From Muellerivita sp035541195 (GTDB lineage Bacteria > Oederibacteriota > Muellerivitia > Muellerivitales > Muellerivitaceae): 13,218 nt of DNA. Both the position numbers and the translations under genes were made by a program. Shown one piece after another: positions 7,489-13,218 of this stretch. Every line of letters starts with the position of its first letter. Positions within the stretch are counted from its first letter, which is position 1. The stretch covers positions 1 to 13,218 of the forward strand of contig DATKNU010000143.1 in the NCBI GenBank assembly GCA_035541195.1, given 5' to 3'. A model generated the notes under the pieces. That model was given only the letters and a program-made list of their open reading frames with translations. It was not told the origin of the DNA and made no database searches.

Positions 7489-7803
7489 TCAACCTTTGAG
7501 GGCGTGGACCTCGTCCACATTGGCGCTCTTGAACTGGCGGTAAACCGAAATGACGATCGCCAGGGCCACGGCCACCTCGGCCGCCCCCACGGCGATGATG
7601 AAGATCACGAACACCGGCCCGGTCAGGCTGTTCCAATTCCAATATTTGGCGAAGGCCAGGTAGTTGATGTTGACAGCATTGAGCATCATCTCCACGCCCA
7701 AAAGCACCGAAATGGCGTTCTTGCGGGCCAACACGCCGAACAAACCGATCGAAAAGAGGGCCAGGGCGAAATAGAGGAAATGGGCCAGCGGGACGGTGCT
7801 CAC
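7489..7803 (-). CDS. nuoK: NADH-quinone oxidoreductase subunit K
   Basis: NuoK is a small three-helix subunit (MrpC-like) that carries two membrane-embedded glutamates linking the quinone site to the antiporter subunits. The 104-residue protein has both: Glu38 in LLGVEMMLNAVNINYLAF and Glu76 in AVGAAEVAVALAIVISVY, the counterparts of Glu36 and Glu72 in E. coli. LFGVLARKNAI before the first glutamate is also typical. The start is GTG at 7803, forming a GTGA overlap with the nuoJ stop, with GGAAGGA about 7 nt upstream. Length and sequence are entirely ordinary for the family. Confidence 0.96.
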   Translation of the reverse strand: MSTVPLAHFLYFALALFSIGLFGVLARKNAISVLLGVEMMLNAVNINYLAFAKYWNWNSLTGPVFVIFIIAVGAAEVAVALAIVISVYRQFKSANVDEVHALKG

Positions 7804-8378
7804 GAGGGTTCCTTCCGGGCCACCACGATCGCGCCGATGAGGGCGGCCAACAGGAGAATGGAGACGAACTCAAAGGCATAGGCGAAACCCCGGTCGGGCA
7901 GCAATAAATCGCCGGCCAAGTTCTCCACGCTCATGTTGGAGCTGGCGTCCGGTCCGCTCACCAATGTGGCCAGGGTGGTGGTCTTCCCCGTGTCCGGCGC
8001 GGCCTCTTGGGTCAAAATCAGGGGATGCTCAAAACCCCGGAAAGAGGATTCCTGGATGGCCTTGTGCGTGATCCAGGCGAAGCCCACCGCCGCGATCAGC
8101 GCCAAGGCGAATTGGCCGTTCATGACGCTGATGCGCTCGTCCATGACATTGCGGGTGAACATGATGCCGAAGAAGATGAAAACGGTCACCGCGCCCACGT
8201 AAATAATCACCTGCACGGCCGCCAAAAATTCCGAGTCGAGATAAAGGAAAACCCCGGCGACCCCGAACATGGCCAGCACCCAAAAAAGGGCGCAGTGAAA
8301 AAGATTACGCAAAGTCATGGCCATCAAGGCCGACAGCAACGAGATTCCCGCCAGGATGTAAAAGACATTGTTGGCCAT
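7800..8378 (-). CDS. nuoJ: NADH-quinone oxidoreductase subunit J
   Basis: NuoJ is a membrane subunit at the junction of the Q-module and antiporter subunits; its third helix contains a pi-bulge that rotates during turnover. The 192-residue product has the diagnostic FLAAVQVIIYVGAVTVFIFFGIM segment (51-73) with Tyr60. The fourth helix is near 89-104, and the last helix FVSILLLAALIGAIVVAR is at 171-188. Between helices four and five lies a rather long hydrophilic loop (about 105-160) rich in Ser, Thr, Asp and Gly. The ATG at 8378 lies 3 nt after the nuoI stop; a GGGGG about 10 nt upstream is the only ribosome-binding candidate, so coupling to nuoI is likely. Confidence 0.95.
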   Translation of the reverse strand: MANNVFYILAGISLLSALMAMTLRNLFHCALFWVLAMFGVAGVFLYLDSEFLAAVQVIIYVGAVTVFIFFGIMFTRNVMDERISVMNGQFALALIAAVGFAWITHKAIQESSFRGFEHPLILTQEAAPDTGKTTTLATLVSGPDASSNMSVENLAGDLLLPDRGFAYAFEFVSILLLAALIGAIVVARKEPS

Positions 8379-8381
8379 GGG

Positions 8382-8870
8382 TCAGGCCCCCGCCGGCGGC
8401 GCGGGCTCGGCGGGCTTTAAATGCGCCGGACGGACCCACTTCATGGCCTGCTCGTCCTGGAGCAGGCTCCCACGCTTATAAACCGAGTTCTCGTATTCCT
8501 CGGACACGAAGGTCAAGGCGTCGAAGCCGCAGGCTTCCACGCAATAGCCGCAAAAAATGCAGGTGGAGAAATCCAGCTTGAAGGTGGTCATGCGGCGCTT
8601 GCCGTCGGGCATGCGAACGCCTTCCAACTTGATGCAGCTGTTGGGACAGGCCTTCATGCACATCAGGCAGGCCACGCAGTTGAACATGTCCTTCTCGCCG
8701 TCATAAATGAGCTTGATCATGCTGCGGCTGCGCTCGGGCAAGGGGAGCCGTTCCTCGGGGTACTGCTGGGTGTTGGTCTTCTTGAAGAAATAGCGGAGGG
8801 TCACCGACAAGCCGCCCAAGAGGTTGCCGAAACCTTTGAGGATGCCGAGGAAATAATGAATCACGCCCAT
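8382..8870 (-). CDS. nuoI: NADH-quinone oxidoreductase subunit I (two 4Fe-4S clusters)
   Basis: NuoI carries clusters N6a and N6b, which pass electrons to the terminal cluster N2 in NuoB. The 162-residue protein has an N-terminal amphipathic region (LGGLSVTLRYFF, 18-29) and QYPEERLPLPERSR, then two ferredoxin motifs. The first is Cys65, 68, 71 and 75 in CVACLMCMKACPNSCI; the second is Cys104, 107, 110 and 114 in CIFCGYCVEACGFDAL. All eight ligands are present. The residue after the eighth cysteine is Gly115 (codon at 8526-8528) where proline is usual. The C-terminus is a short Pro/Ala-rich tail. The ATG at 8870 starts 1 nt after the nuoH stop, with AAGGGA about 7 nt upstream inside the nuoH 3' end. 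Confidence 0.97.
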   Translation of the reverse strand: MGVIHYFLGILKGFGNLLGGLSVTLRYFFKKTNTQQYPEERLPLPERSRSMIKLIYDGEKDMFNCVACLMCMKACPNSCIKLEGVRMPDGKRRMTTFKLDFSTCIFCGYCVEACGFDALTFVSEEYENSVYKRGSLLQDEQAMKWVRPAHLKPAEPAPPAGA

Positions 8871-8871
8871 G

Positions 8872-9921
8872 TCACAATCCCTTCAGGATGACGAAACCCG
8901 TCACCAGGATATTGATGATGGAAAGGGGGATCAAAACTTTCCAACCGAAATCCATCAGTTGGTCCACCCGCAGGCGCGGGAAGGTCCAGCGGAAGGCCAT
9001 GATCAGGTAAATCATGAACAAAATTTTCAGGACGAACCAAACGAAACCCGGCAGGTGCAGGAAGCCCAAAAAGGGCGGGGCGAGCCAGCCCCCCAAAAAG
9101 ACCGCCGTGGCCACCGAGGCGGACACCACCATGGCGATGTACTCGCCCAGGAAAAACATGGCGAACTTAACGCCCGAATACTCGGTGTGGAACCCGCCGA
9201 TGAGCTCGGATTCGGCCTCGGGGATGTCGAAGGGCGCCCGGTTGGCTTCCGCGGTGGCCGAGGTGAGGAAAATGAGGAAGGCCATCAGTTGGGGCAAGAC
9301 AAACCAATAACCCGCCTGCGCTTGGTAATCCACGATGGACTTGAGGCTTAAAGTTCCCGTCACCATGATGACCGGAACCAAGGACATCACCAAAGGGATC
9401 TCATAACTGACGATTTGAGCCGCCGAGCGGAAGCCGCCCAACAGCGCGTACTTATTGTTGGAGCTCCAGCCCGCGGTCAAGATGGCCACCACGGTGAACC
9501 CCGTGATGGCGATGACATAAAGGATGCCCACGTTCAGGTCCTGCACCACCACGCCCTTGTCGAAGGGAATGACCACCAGCCCCATGAAAGTGGCCACGAA
9601 GGCCACGATCGGCGCGATGAAATAAGGCACCTTGTCCCGCTTGACGGGTTTCACGTCTTCCTTAATGGTCAGCTTAATGGCGTCCGCCAGGGTTTGCAGC
9701 AGCCCCAAGGGCCCGACCCGGTTGGGCCCGATGCGGCTTTGCATGTGGGCCGAAACCTTGCGCTCCATCCAAACCAGGAACATGACAAAGACCGCCACGA
9801 AGGCGAACATGACCACCGCCTCCACGACGGTGTCCAAGACCGGCGCCAGGGCCGAGAGATGAAGGAAGCCGTAAAGCCCGTGCAACAAGGCCGCGGCCAT
9901 CCCGACTATTTTTTCACCCAT
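8872..9921 (-). CDS. nuoH: NADH-quinone oxidoreductase subunit H (quinone-site membrane subunit)
   Basis: NuoH anchors the peripheral arm and forms much of the quinone-binding chamber and the entry of the E-channel. The 349-residue product has the family signatures: Glu34 in TM1, WMERKVSAHMQSRIGPNRVGP (51-71), LADAIKLTIKED (78-89), GWSSNNKYALLGGFRSAAQ (151-169), and SYEIP with Glu174 (172-176). The acidic quinone loop is EANRAPFDIPEAESELIGG (225-243), followed by FHTEYSG. All the acidic residues expected in the loop and in the membrane are present. Length is typical. The ATG at 9921 follows the nuoD stop by 20 nt and has AGGGA about 9 nt upstream. Confidence 0.97.
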   Translation of the reverse strand: MGEKIVGMAAALLHGLYGFLHLSALAPVLDTVVEAVVMFAFVAVFVMFLVWMERKVSAHMQSRIGPNRVGPLGLLQTLADAIKLTIKEDVKPVKRDKVPYFIAPIVAFVATFMGLVVIPFDKGVVVQDLNVGILYVIAITGFTVVAILTAGWSSNNKYALLGGFRSAAQIVSYEIPLVMSLVPVIMVTGTLSLKSIVDYQAQAGYWFVLPQLMAFLIFLTSATAEANRAPFDIPEAESELIGGFHTEYSGVKFAMFFLGEYIAMVVSASVATAVFLGGWLAPPFLGFLHLPGFVWFVLKILFMIYLIMAFRWTFPRLRVDQLMDFGWKVLIPLSIINILVTGFVILKGL

Positions 9922-9941
9922 GACTCAAAATCCCTTCAAGG

Positions 9942-11087
9942 TTAACGGTCCACTTCAGGCACGATCATATCCATGCTGCCCAACACCGCCATGATGTCGG
10001 CCAGTTTCCAGCCCCGGGTCAATTGGTCCAGGGGATAAACGTTGTTGAAGGAGGCGCAGCGGAATTTGGCTTTCCAGGGCTTGGCCGTGCCGTCGCCCAC
10101 CAGGTAGACGCCCATCTCGCCCCGGGAGGACTCAATGCGGCTGTAGACTTCCCCGCCGGCGGGCGCCTTCAAAACCGGCGGCATCTTGGCCTCGATGGGC
10201 CCCGGTTCCAATCGGTCCAGGCATTGGCGGATGATGGACACCGACTGGGTCAATTCGTCCATGCGCACCCGGTAACGGCTCCAGCAATCCCCGTCCTGCC
10301 CCAAGGCTTCCTCGAACTTCACTTGGTCATAAAAGAGATAGGGCTGTTTCTTGCGCACGTCGCAGGAAACCCCCGAACCGCGCAGCGCGGGCCCGGTCAC
10401 GCCGCAATTGATGCCCACCTCGGGGGTAATGACTCCCACTCCCTTGGTGCGTTCCAAAAAGATGGGGTTATAGGTCAAAAGGCCCTCGTACTCGTCGATG
10501 CGGTCCTCGAAATAATCCAGGAAGGCCCGGCATTTGGGAACGAACTCGGGCAGGATGTCGATCATCACGCCGCCGATGCGGATATAGTTGTAGGTCAAGC
10601 GCTGGCCGCAGGTCATCTCAAACAAGTCGATGATGCGCTCCCGCTCCCGCATGCCGTACAGAAGCGGCGTCAGGGCGCCCAAATCCCCGGCGAAGGAACC
10701 CATCCAAAGCAAGTGGCTGGCGATGCGCTGCAACTCCACCATGATCATGCGCAGCCACTGGGCCCGGACCGGGACCTCAATCCCCATGAGTTTTTCCACG
10801 GCCTGGGCGAAGGCGTAGTTCACGCTCATGGCCGAGACGTAATCCACCCGGTCGGTGTAAGTGATGCATTGGGGATAGGTGCGGTTCTCGCAGATCTTCT
10901 CGATGGAACGGTGCAGGTAACCCAAAACCGGCGTGGTTTCCTTCACGGTTTCCCCGTCCAGGCGCACCACCAAGCGTAAAACGCCGTGGGTGGAAGGGTG
11001 TTGGGGGCCCAAATTGACGACGTATTCATCCGTGCCAAATTGGGTCTCTTGGCCGGCCCTAATTTGGCTTAACAATAAATCCGTCAT
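9942..11087 (-). CDS. nuoD: NADH-quinone oxidoreductase subunit D (49 kDa-type, quinone site)
   Basis: NuoD is the NiFe-hydrogenase-derived subunit of the Q-module that, with NuoB, forms the quinone head-group site at the end of the iron-sulfur chain. The 381-residue product has GPQHPSTHG (27-35) with His30 and His34. It also has Tyr83 in TDRVDYVSAM; the 49-residue spacing from His34 equals that of the quinone-binding His/Tyr pair (His38 and Tyr87) in Thermus Nqo4. ERIIDLFEMTCGQRLTYNYIRIGG lies around 150-173, INCGVTGPALRGSG at 226-239, and the typical C-terminus GSMDMIVPEVDR. It is a stand-alone NuoD, not fused to NuoC. The ATG at 11087 lies inside the 3' end of nuoC (29-nt overlap), with AAAGGA about 9 nt upstream. 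Confidence 0.97.
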   Translation of the reverse strand: MTDLLLSQIRAGQETQFGTDEYVVNLGPQHPSTHGVLRLVVRLDGETVKETTPVLGYLHRSIEKICENRTYPQCITYTDRVDYVSAMSVNYAFAQAVEKLMGIEVPVRAQWLRMIMVELQRIASHLLWMGSFAGDLGALTPLLYGMRERERIIDLFEMTCGQRLTYNYIRIGGVMIDILPEFVPKCRAFLDYFEDRIDEYEGLLTYNPIFLERTKGVGVITPEVGINCGVTGPALRGSGVSCDVRKKQPYLFYDQVKFEEALGQDGDCWSRYRVRMDELTQSVSIIRQCLDRLEPGPIEAKMPPVLKAPAGGEVYSRIESSRGEMGVYLVGDGTAKPWKAKFRCASFNNVYPLDQLTRGWKLADIMAVLGSMDMIVPEVDR

Positions 11088-11532
11088 CGGAAAAATCCTT
11101 TCGTAAAGGATGTTTCTTGTAATCCTCGGGCATCATGATTCGGCGAAGGTCCGGGTGCCCCTCAAAGGTCACCCCATAGAGATCGAACACTTCCCGTTCC
11201 AGCCAATTGGCGCTCTTCCAAACATCTTCCACACTCCGAACCCGGGCATTATCCCGGGGCAAGTCCAGCTTCAGGGTCATTTGATGGCCGTGGCGGTAGG
11301 ACCAAAGATGGTCGACCAGGGTGATTTTATTCTCTTTGGGGTAATCCACCGCCGTCAAACAGGACAAGTGCTGGAAGGCCAAACCCTCCTCATCCCGCAG
11401 GCTCACGGCCATCTCGTGGTAGGCCTCGGGCTTCACCGTGACGATCAATTCTTTTTGGGCGCTCAAGACGGCCGTCAGGATCGAATCCTTGAACCGCTCC
11501 TCGATCTTGGCCTTCAACTCATCCAGCGTCAT
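11059..11532 (-). CDS. nuoC: NADH-quinone oxidoreductase subunit C (30 kDa-type)
   Basis: NuoC is a structural subunit of the complex I Q-module, packed against NuoD. From the ATG at 11532 the protein is 157 residues and begins MTLDELKAKIEERF, a normal NuoC beginning. The family signature is at the C-terminal end: WLEREVFDLYGVTFEGHPDLRRIMMPEDY, then HPLRKDF. A longer in-frame reading extends upstream to 11649, but it would start inside nuoB, and its residues look like translated spacer. GGGAG about 10 nt before the ATG supports the shorter start. There is an 82-nt gap from nuoB, the largest inside the operon, and a 29-nt overlap with nuoD. Confidence 0.95.
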   Translation of the reverse strand: MTLDELKAKIEERFKDSILTAVLSAQKELIVTVKPEAYHEMAVSLRDEEGLAFQHLSCLTAVDYPKENKITLVDHLWSYRHGHQMTLKLDLPRDNARVRSVEDVWKSANWLEREVFDLYGVTFEGHPDLRRIMMPEDYKKHPLRKDFSDDGFIVKPN

Positions 11533-11614
11533 GGCTTTAAGGCTCCCTCGATTTTGTAAAACGACCCGAAAACGTTTACCGGCGAAACCCCAAACAAAGC
11601 CGAATCCCCCCGGC

Positions 11615-12157
11615 TTATTCCACCCGACGGCGGCGGAAAATCGGCTCATCCTCGATTTTCTTTTGGATCGCCATCAACCCGTGAATCAAGGATTCGGGAC
11701 GGGGCGGGCAACCGGGCACATAGACATCCACCGGGATGAAAGAATCGATTCCCTTCACCACCGTATAGGAATCGTAATAGTAGGGGCCGCCGGCGATGGT
11801 GCAGCTGCCCATGGCGATCACCCAGCTGGGCTTGGGCATTTGGTCGTAAAGTTTCTTGAGCGCGTATCCCATTTTTTCCGTGATGGTCCCGGCGGCGATC
11901 AAAAGATCGGCTTGCCGGGGCGAGGGACGGAAGACCTCGGCGCCGAAACGGGCCAAGTCATAACGGCCCGAGGCCGTGGCCATCATCTCGATGGCGCAAC
12001 AGGCGGTGCCAAACTGCAAGGGCCAAAGGGAATTTTTGCGGGCCCACTTGAAGATGAAACCCACGGCTTTTTCCAGGGTCCAAAGACCTGGGATGGCGCT
12101 TTCGGTCTCGATTTGCCGCAGGTCGGACCCGGTTAAACCCTTGAGTTCTACTCCCAT
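11615..12157 (-). CDS. nuoB: NADH-quinone oxidoreductase subunit B (cluster N2)
   Basis: NuoB holds cluster N2, the last iron-sulfur centre, which reduces quinone. The start chosen is the ATG at 12157, because GGAGG lies 7 nt upstream; a GTG seven codons earlier has no such support. The protein is then 180 residues. The four N2 ligands are present: the tandem Cys53-Cys54 in FGTACCAIEMMATASGRYD, Cys119 in AMGSCTIAGGPYYYDSYTVVKG, and Cys150 in VYVPGCPPRPESLIHGL. GAEVFRPSPRQADLLI is also diagnostic. The first codons overlap the end of nuoA by 10 nt. Length and motifs are fully typical. Confidence 0.97.
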   Translation of the reverse strand: MGVELKGLTGSDLRQIETESAIPGLWTLEKAVGFIFKWARKNSLWPLQFGTACCAIEMMATASGRYDLARFGAEVFRPSPRQADLLIAAGTITEKMGYALKKLYDQMPKPSWVIAMGSCTIAGGPYYYDSYTVVKGIDSFIPVDVYVPGCPPRPESLIHGLMAIQKKIEDEPIFRRRRVE

Positions 12158-12528
12158 TTCAAAGCCTCCGTTTTCCACGCGTAGGCCAAACCCACCAACA
12201 GGATGGCGATGAAGACGATCATTTCCTCGAAACCGAACAACCCCATTTTCTTGAAGGTCACGGCCCAGGGGTAAAGAAAGACCGTCTCGATGTCAAAAAT
12301 GAGGAACAGCAGGGCGAAGAGGTAGAAGCTGACGTTGAAGCGCACCCAGGAGGATCCGATGGTGTTGACGCCGCTCTCATAAGTGTCCTCGAAGACATCC
12401 AGGTCGTGGGCTTGTTGGTACCCCAGCAGGCCGTTGGCGCCGATCAAGGCGGCGGTCACGAAAGCCATCAGGATGAAGAACACACCCGCCACCAAAAACA
12501 CAAGAACAGTGCCGTATTGTTCGAGCAT
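12148..12528 (-). CDS. nuoA: NADH-quinone oxidoreductase subunit A
   Basis: NuoA is a three-helix membrane subunit (ND3-type) whose first loop lies next to the quinone site. The 126-residue product has a first hydrophobic helix at about 7-29, the loop TYESGVNTIGSSWVRFNVSFYL (49-70), and LFLIFDIETVFLYPWAV (74-90) with the buried acids Asp79 and Glu81, the same positions as in E. coli NuoA. The loop reads YESG where many bacteria and mitochondria have YECG; E. coli also has serine, so this is not odd. It is the first gene of the operon, with AAGGA about 7 nt before the ATG at 12528, and it overlaps nuoB by 10 nt. Confidence 0.97.
   Translation of the reverse strand: MLEQYGTVLVFLVAGVFFILMAFVTAALIGANGLLGYQQAHDLDVFEDTYESGVNTIGSSWVRFNVSFYLFALLFLIFDIETVFLYPWAVTFKKMGLFGFEEMIVFIAILLVGLAYAWKTEALKWE
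12165..12169 (-). promoter_or_regulatory. Shine-Dalgarno site deciding the nuoB start
   Basis: GGAGG on the minus strand, located within the 3' end of nuoA and 7 nt before the ATG at 12157. It favours this ATG over the in-frame GTG at 12178. Confidence 0.75.
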
Positions 12529-12569
12529 CGCGGTCCTTTTCGAGGGGATGACGGCCGGGTAAACGGGTC

Positions 12570-12599
12570 AATCTAAACAGACCCACCCAGAAATATCAA
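12570..12599 (-). promoter_or_regulatory. Candidate promoter of the nuo operon
   Basis: In the 97-nt gap before nuoA the minus strand carries TTGATA (12594-12599, 5 of 6 to the -35 consensus). TAGATT follows after 18 nt (12570-12575, 4 of 6 to the -10 consensus). Transcription would start near 12563 and give a leader of about 35 nt containing the nuoA ribosome-binding site. The position is right and the -35 is good, but the -10 is mediocre. Co-transcription with the upstream prenyl synthase gene cannot be excluded, since no strong terminator separates them. Confidence 0.4.
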
Positions 12600-12625
12600 G
12601 AAAAACATCGTGGGAAAAGGCGGGG

Positions 12626-13218
12626 CTAAAAGTCCCGTCGCACCAAAAAGTCGGCGAACTCCAGAAGGTGCCGCTTGGCTTGGTTTTCCGTTAAAGGAGC
12701 CAGCGCCTCCTGGGCCTCGCGCACCCATTCCCGGGCCCGTTCGACGGACTTTTGGATGGCGCCGTATTTTTTCAAAAGGAACTCGAGGAACTTGAAATCC
12801 GCGGCGGTCTTCACCTTGCGCAGGATCATTGTCTTGATTTTTTTCTTTTCGGCGGCGGAAGCCATCTTCAGGCAGATCAAAACCGGCAGGGTCAGCTTGC
12901 CTTCCCGCAGGTCGCTCATGACGGGTTTGCCCACCCGCTTTTCCCGCCCCACAAAATCCAGGGTGTCGTCGATGATTTGAAACGCCATGCCGATGCCCAT
13001 CCCGAAGCGCTCGAAGCGTTTCACCCCATCGGCCGAAGCGCCGGCCAAAAGCGCGCCCGTCTGGCAGGACGCCGCGAAGAGGCAAGCCGTCTTTTCCCGG
13101 ACGATGAGTTCATACTCGTCCAACGTCAGGCCCACATTGAAACGGTTGCCGGTCTCCGAGATCTCGCCTCGGCAAATGGTGTTGGTGGTGTCCGCCAAAA
13201 TTCCCAGCACGTCCTTGG
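12626..13218 (-). CDS. Polyprenyl diphosphate synthase (trans, long-chain), C-terminal part, cut by window edge
   Basis: This family condenses isopentenyl diphosphate onto an allylic diphosphate to make the isoprenoid chain, usually the octaprenyl to decaprenyl tail of menaquinone or ubiquinone. About 197 codons are visible. They include TNTICRGEI, YELIVREKTACLFAASCQTGALLAGA and MAFQIIDDTLDFVG, with the second aspartate-rich motif DDTLD encoded at 12956-12970. GKPVMSDLREGKLTLPVL follows, with the conserved lysine and DLREGK. The C-terminus, ending in FADFLVRRDF, is complete. The first aspartate-rich motif, which with its neighbours sets chain length, is outside the window, so I cannot separate IspB, HepT or similar enzymes. 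The nearby nuo operon suggests a role in respiratory quinone synthesis; this is inference from context. The stop is TAG at 12626. Confidence 0.93.
   Translation of the reverse strand, partial: KDVLGILADTTNTICRGEISETGNRFNVGLTLDEYELIVREKTACLFAASCQTGALLAGASADGVKRFERFGMGIGMAFQIIDDTLDFVGREKRVGKPVMSDLREGKLTLPVLICLKMASAAEKKKIKTMILRKVKTAADFKFLEFLLKKYGAIQKSVERAREWVREAQEALAPLTENQAKRHLLEFADFLVRRDF

Noticed and set aside
7449..7520. N-terminal extension of NuoL by 24 residues
   Set aside because: The extension overlaps nuoK, is hydrophilic and unlike NuoL. The ATG at 7448 has a good ribosome-binding site and gives the family's usual beginning.
8875..9935. Similar leader sequences before nuoI and nuoH (TGAAGGGATT followed by TGA)
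   Set aside because: The 13-of-14 match is mostly a shared ribosome-binding core, and one copy is simply the last codons of nuoH, so chance is the simplest explanation.
11533..11649. 39-residue N-terminal extension of NuoC
   Set aside because: It would begin inside nuoB and has composition unlike NuoC; the ATG at 11532 gives a normal N-terminus.
12158..12178. Upstream GTG start for NuoB
   Set aside because: The GGAGG lies within this stretch and is correctly spaced for the ATG at 12157, so the GTG is unlikely to be used.
12610..12645. Possible terminator just after the prenyl synthase gene
   Set aside because: The minus strand has CGGG and CCCG arms around an A/T-rich loop and a short TTTT, but the stem is only about four base pairs with mismatches, too weak to call.

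Overview
This 13.2 kb window is a dense, single-direction stretch of bacterial chromosome: every gene I can support lies on the minus strand, so it reads from the right end to the left. It is GC-rich and holds housekeeping respiratory and tetrapyrrole genes. There are no mobile elements, repeats, CRISPR arrays or RNA genes that I can see, and no stretch longer than about 110 bases lacks a gene. The content suggests a respiring, quinone-using bacterium, probably Gram-negative. I cannot name a phylum from sequence alone.

Layout in the direction of transcription. (1) 13218-12626: the C-terminal two thirds of a long-chain polyprenyl diphosphate synthase, which makes the isoprenoid tail of menaquinone or ubiquinone; its 5' end lies outside the window. 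(2) A 97-bp gap with a plausible promoter. (3) 12528-2532: an uninterrupted nuoA-B-C-D-H-I-J-K-L-M-N operon for respiratory complex I, with short gaps or overlaps and a strong intrinsic terminator after nuoN. (4) 2421-1: a second cluster, a CcsA/HemX-family membrane protein, then hemA (glutamyl-tRNA reductase), then the start of hemC (hydroxymethylbilane synthase), which runs off the left edge.

The genes form a coherent respiratory neighbourhood: quinone tail synthesis, the quinone-reducing ion-pumping complex, and the first committed steps of tetrapyrrole (heme) synthesis. The complex I operon encodes only the membrane arm and the connecting Q-module (11 subunits). The NADH-oxidising module nuoE, nuoF and nuoG is absent, although both borders of the operon are visible. 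The enzyme may therefore take electrons from ferredoxin or another donor, or use NuoEFG encoded elsewhere.

The most unusual protein-level signal is in NuoM. The normally conserved TM7 lysine of the proton channel is a leucine (residue 247) and the TM11 histidine is a glutamine (residue 361), while NuoL and NuoN keep their full sets of channel residues. Other oddities are a Pro-to-Gly change after the last cysteine of the second NuoI iron-sulfur motif, a degenerate WWD heme-handling motif in the CcsA/HemX protein, and a terminator only 24 nt upstream of that protein's start codon, apparently overlapping a possible promoter for the hem cluster. I found no clearly novel multi-gene system; the variant complex I is the best candidate for a second look.
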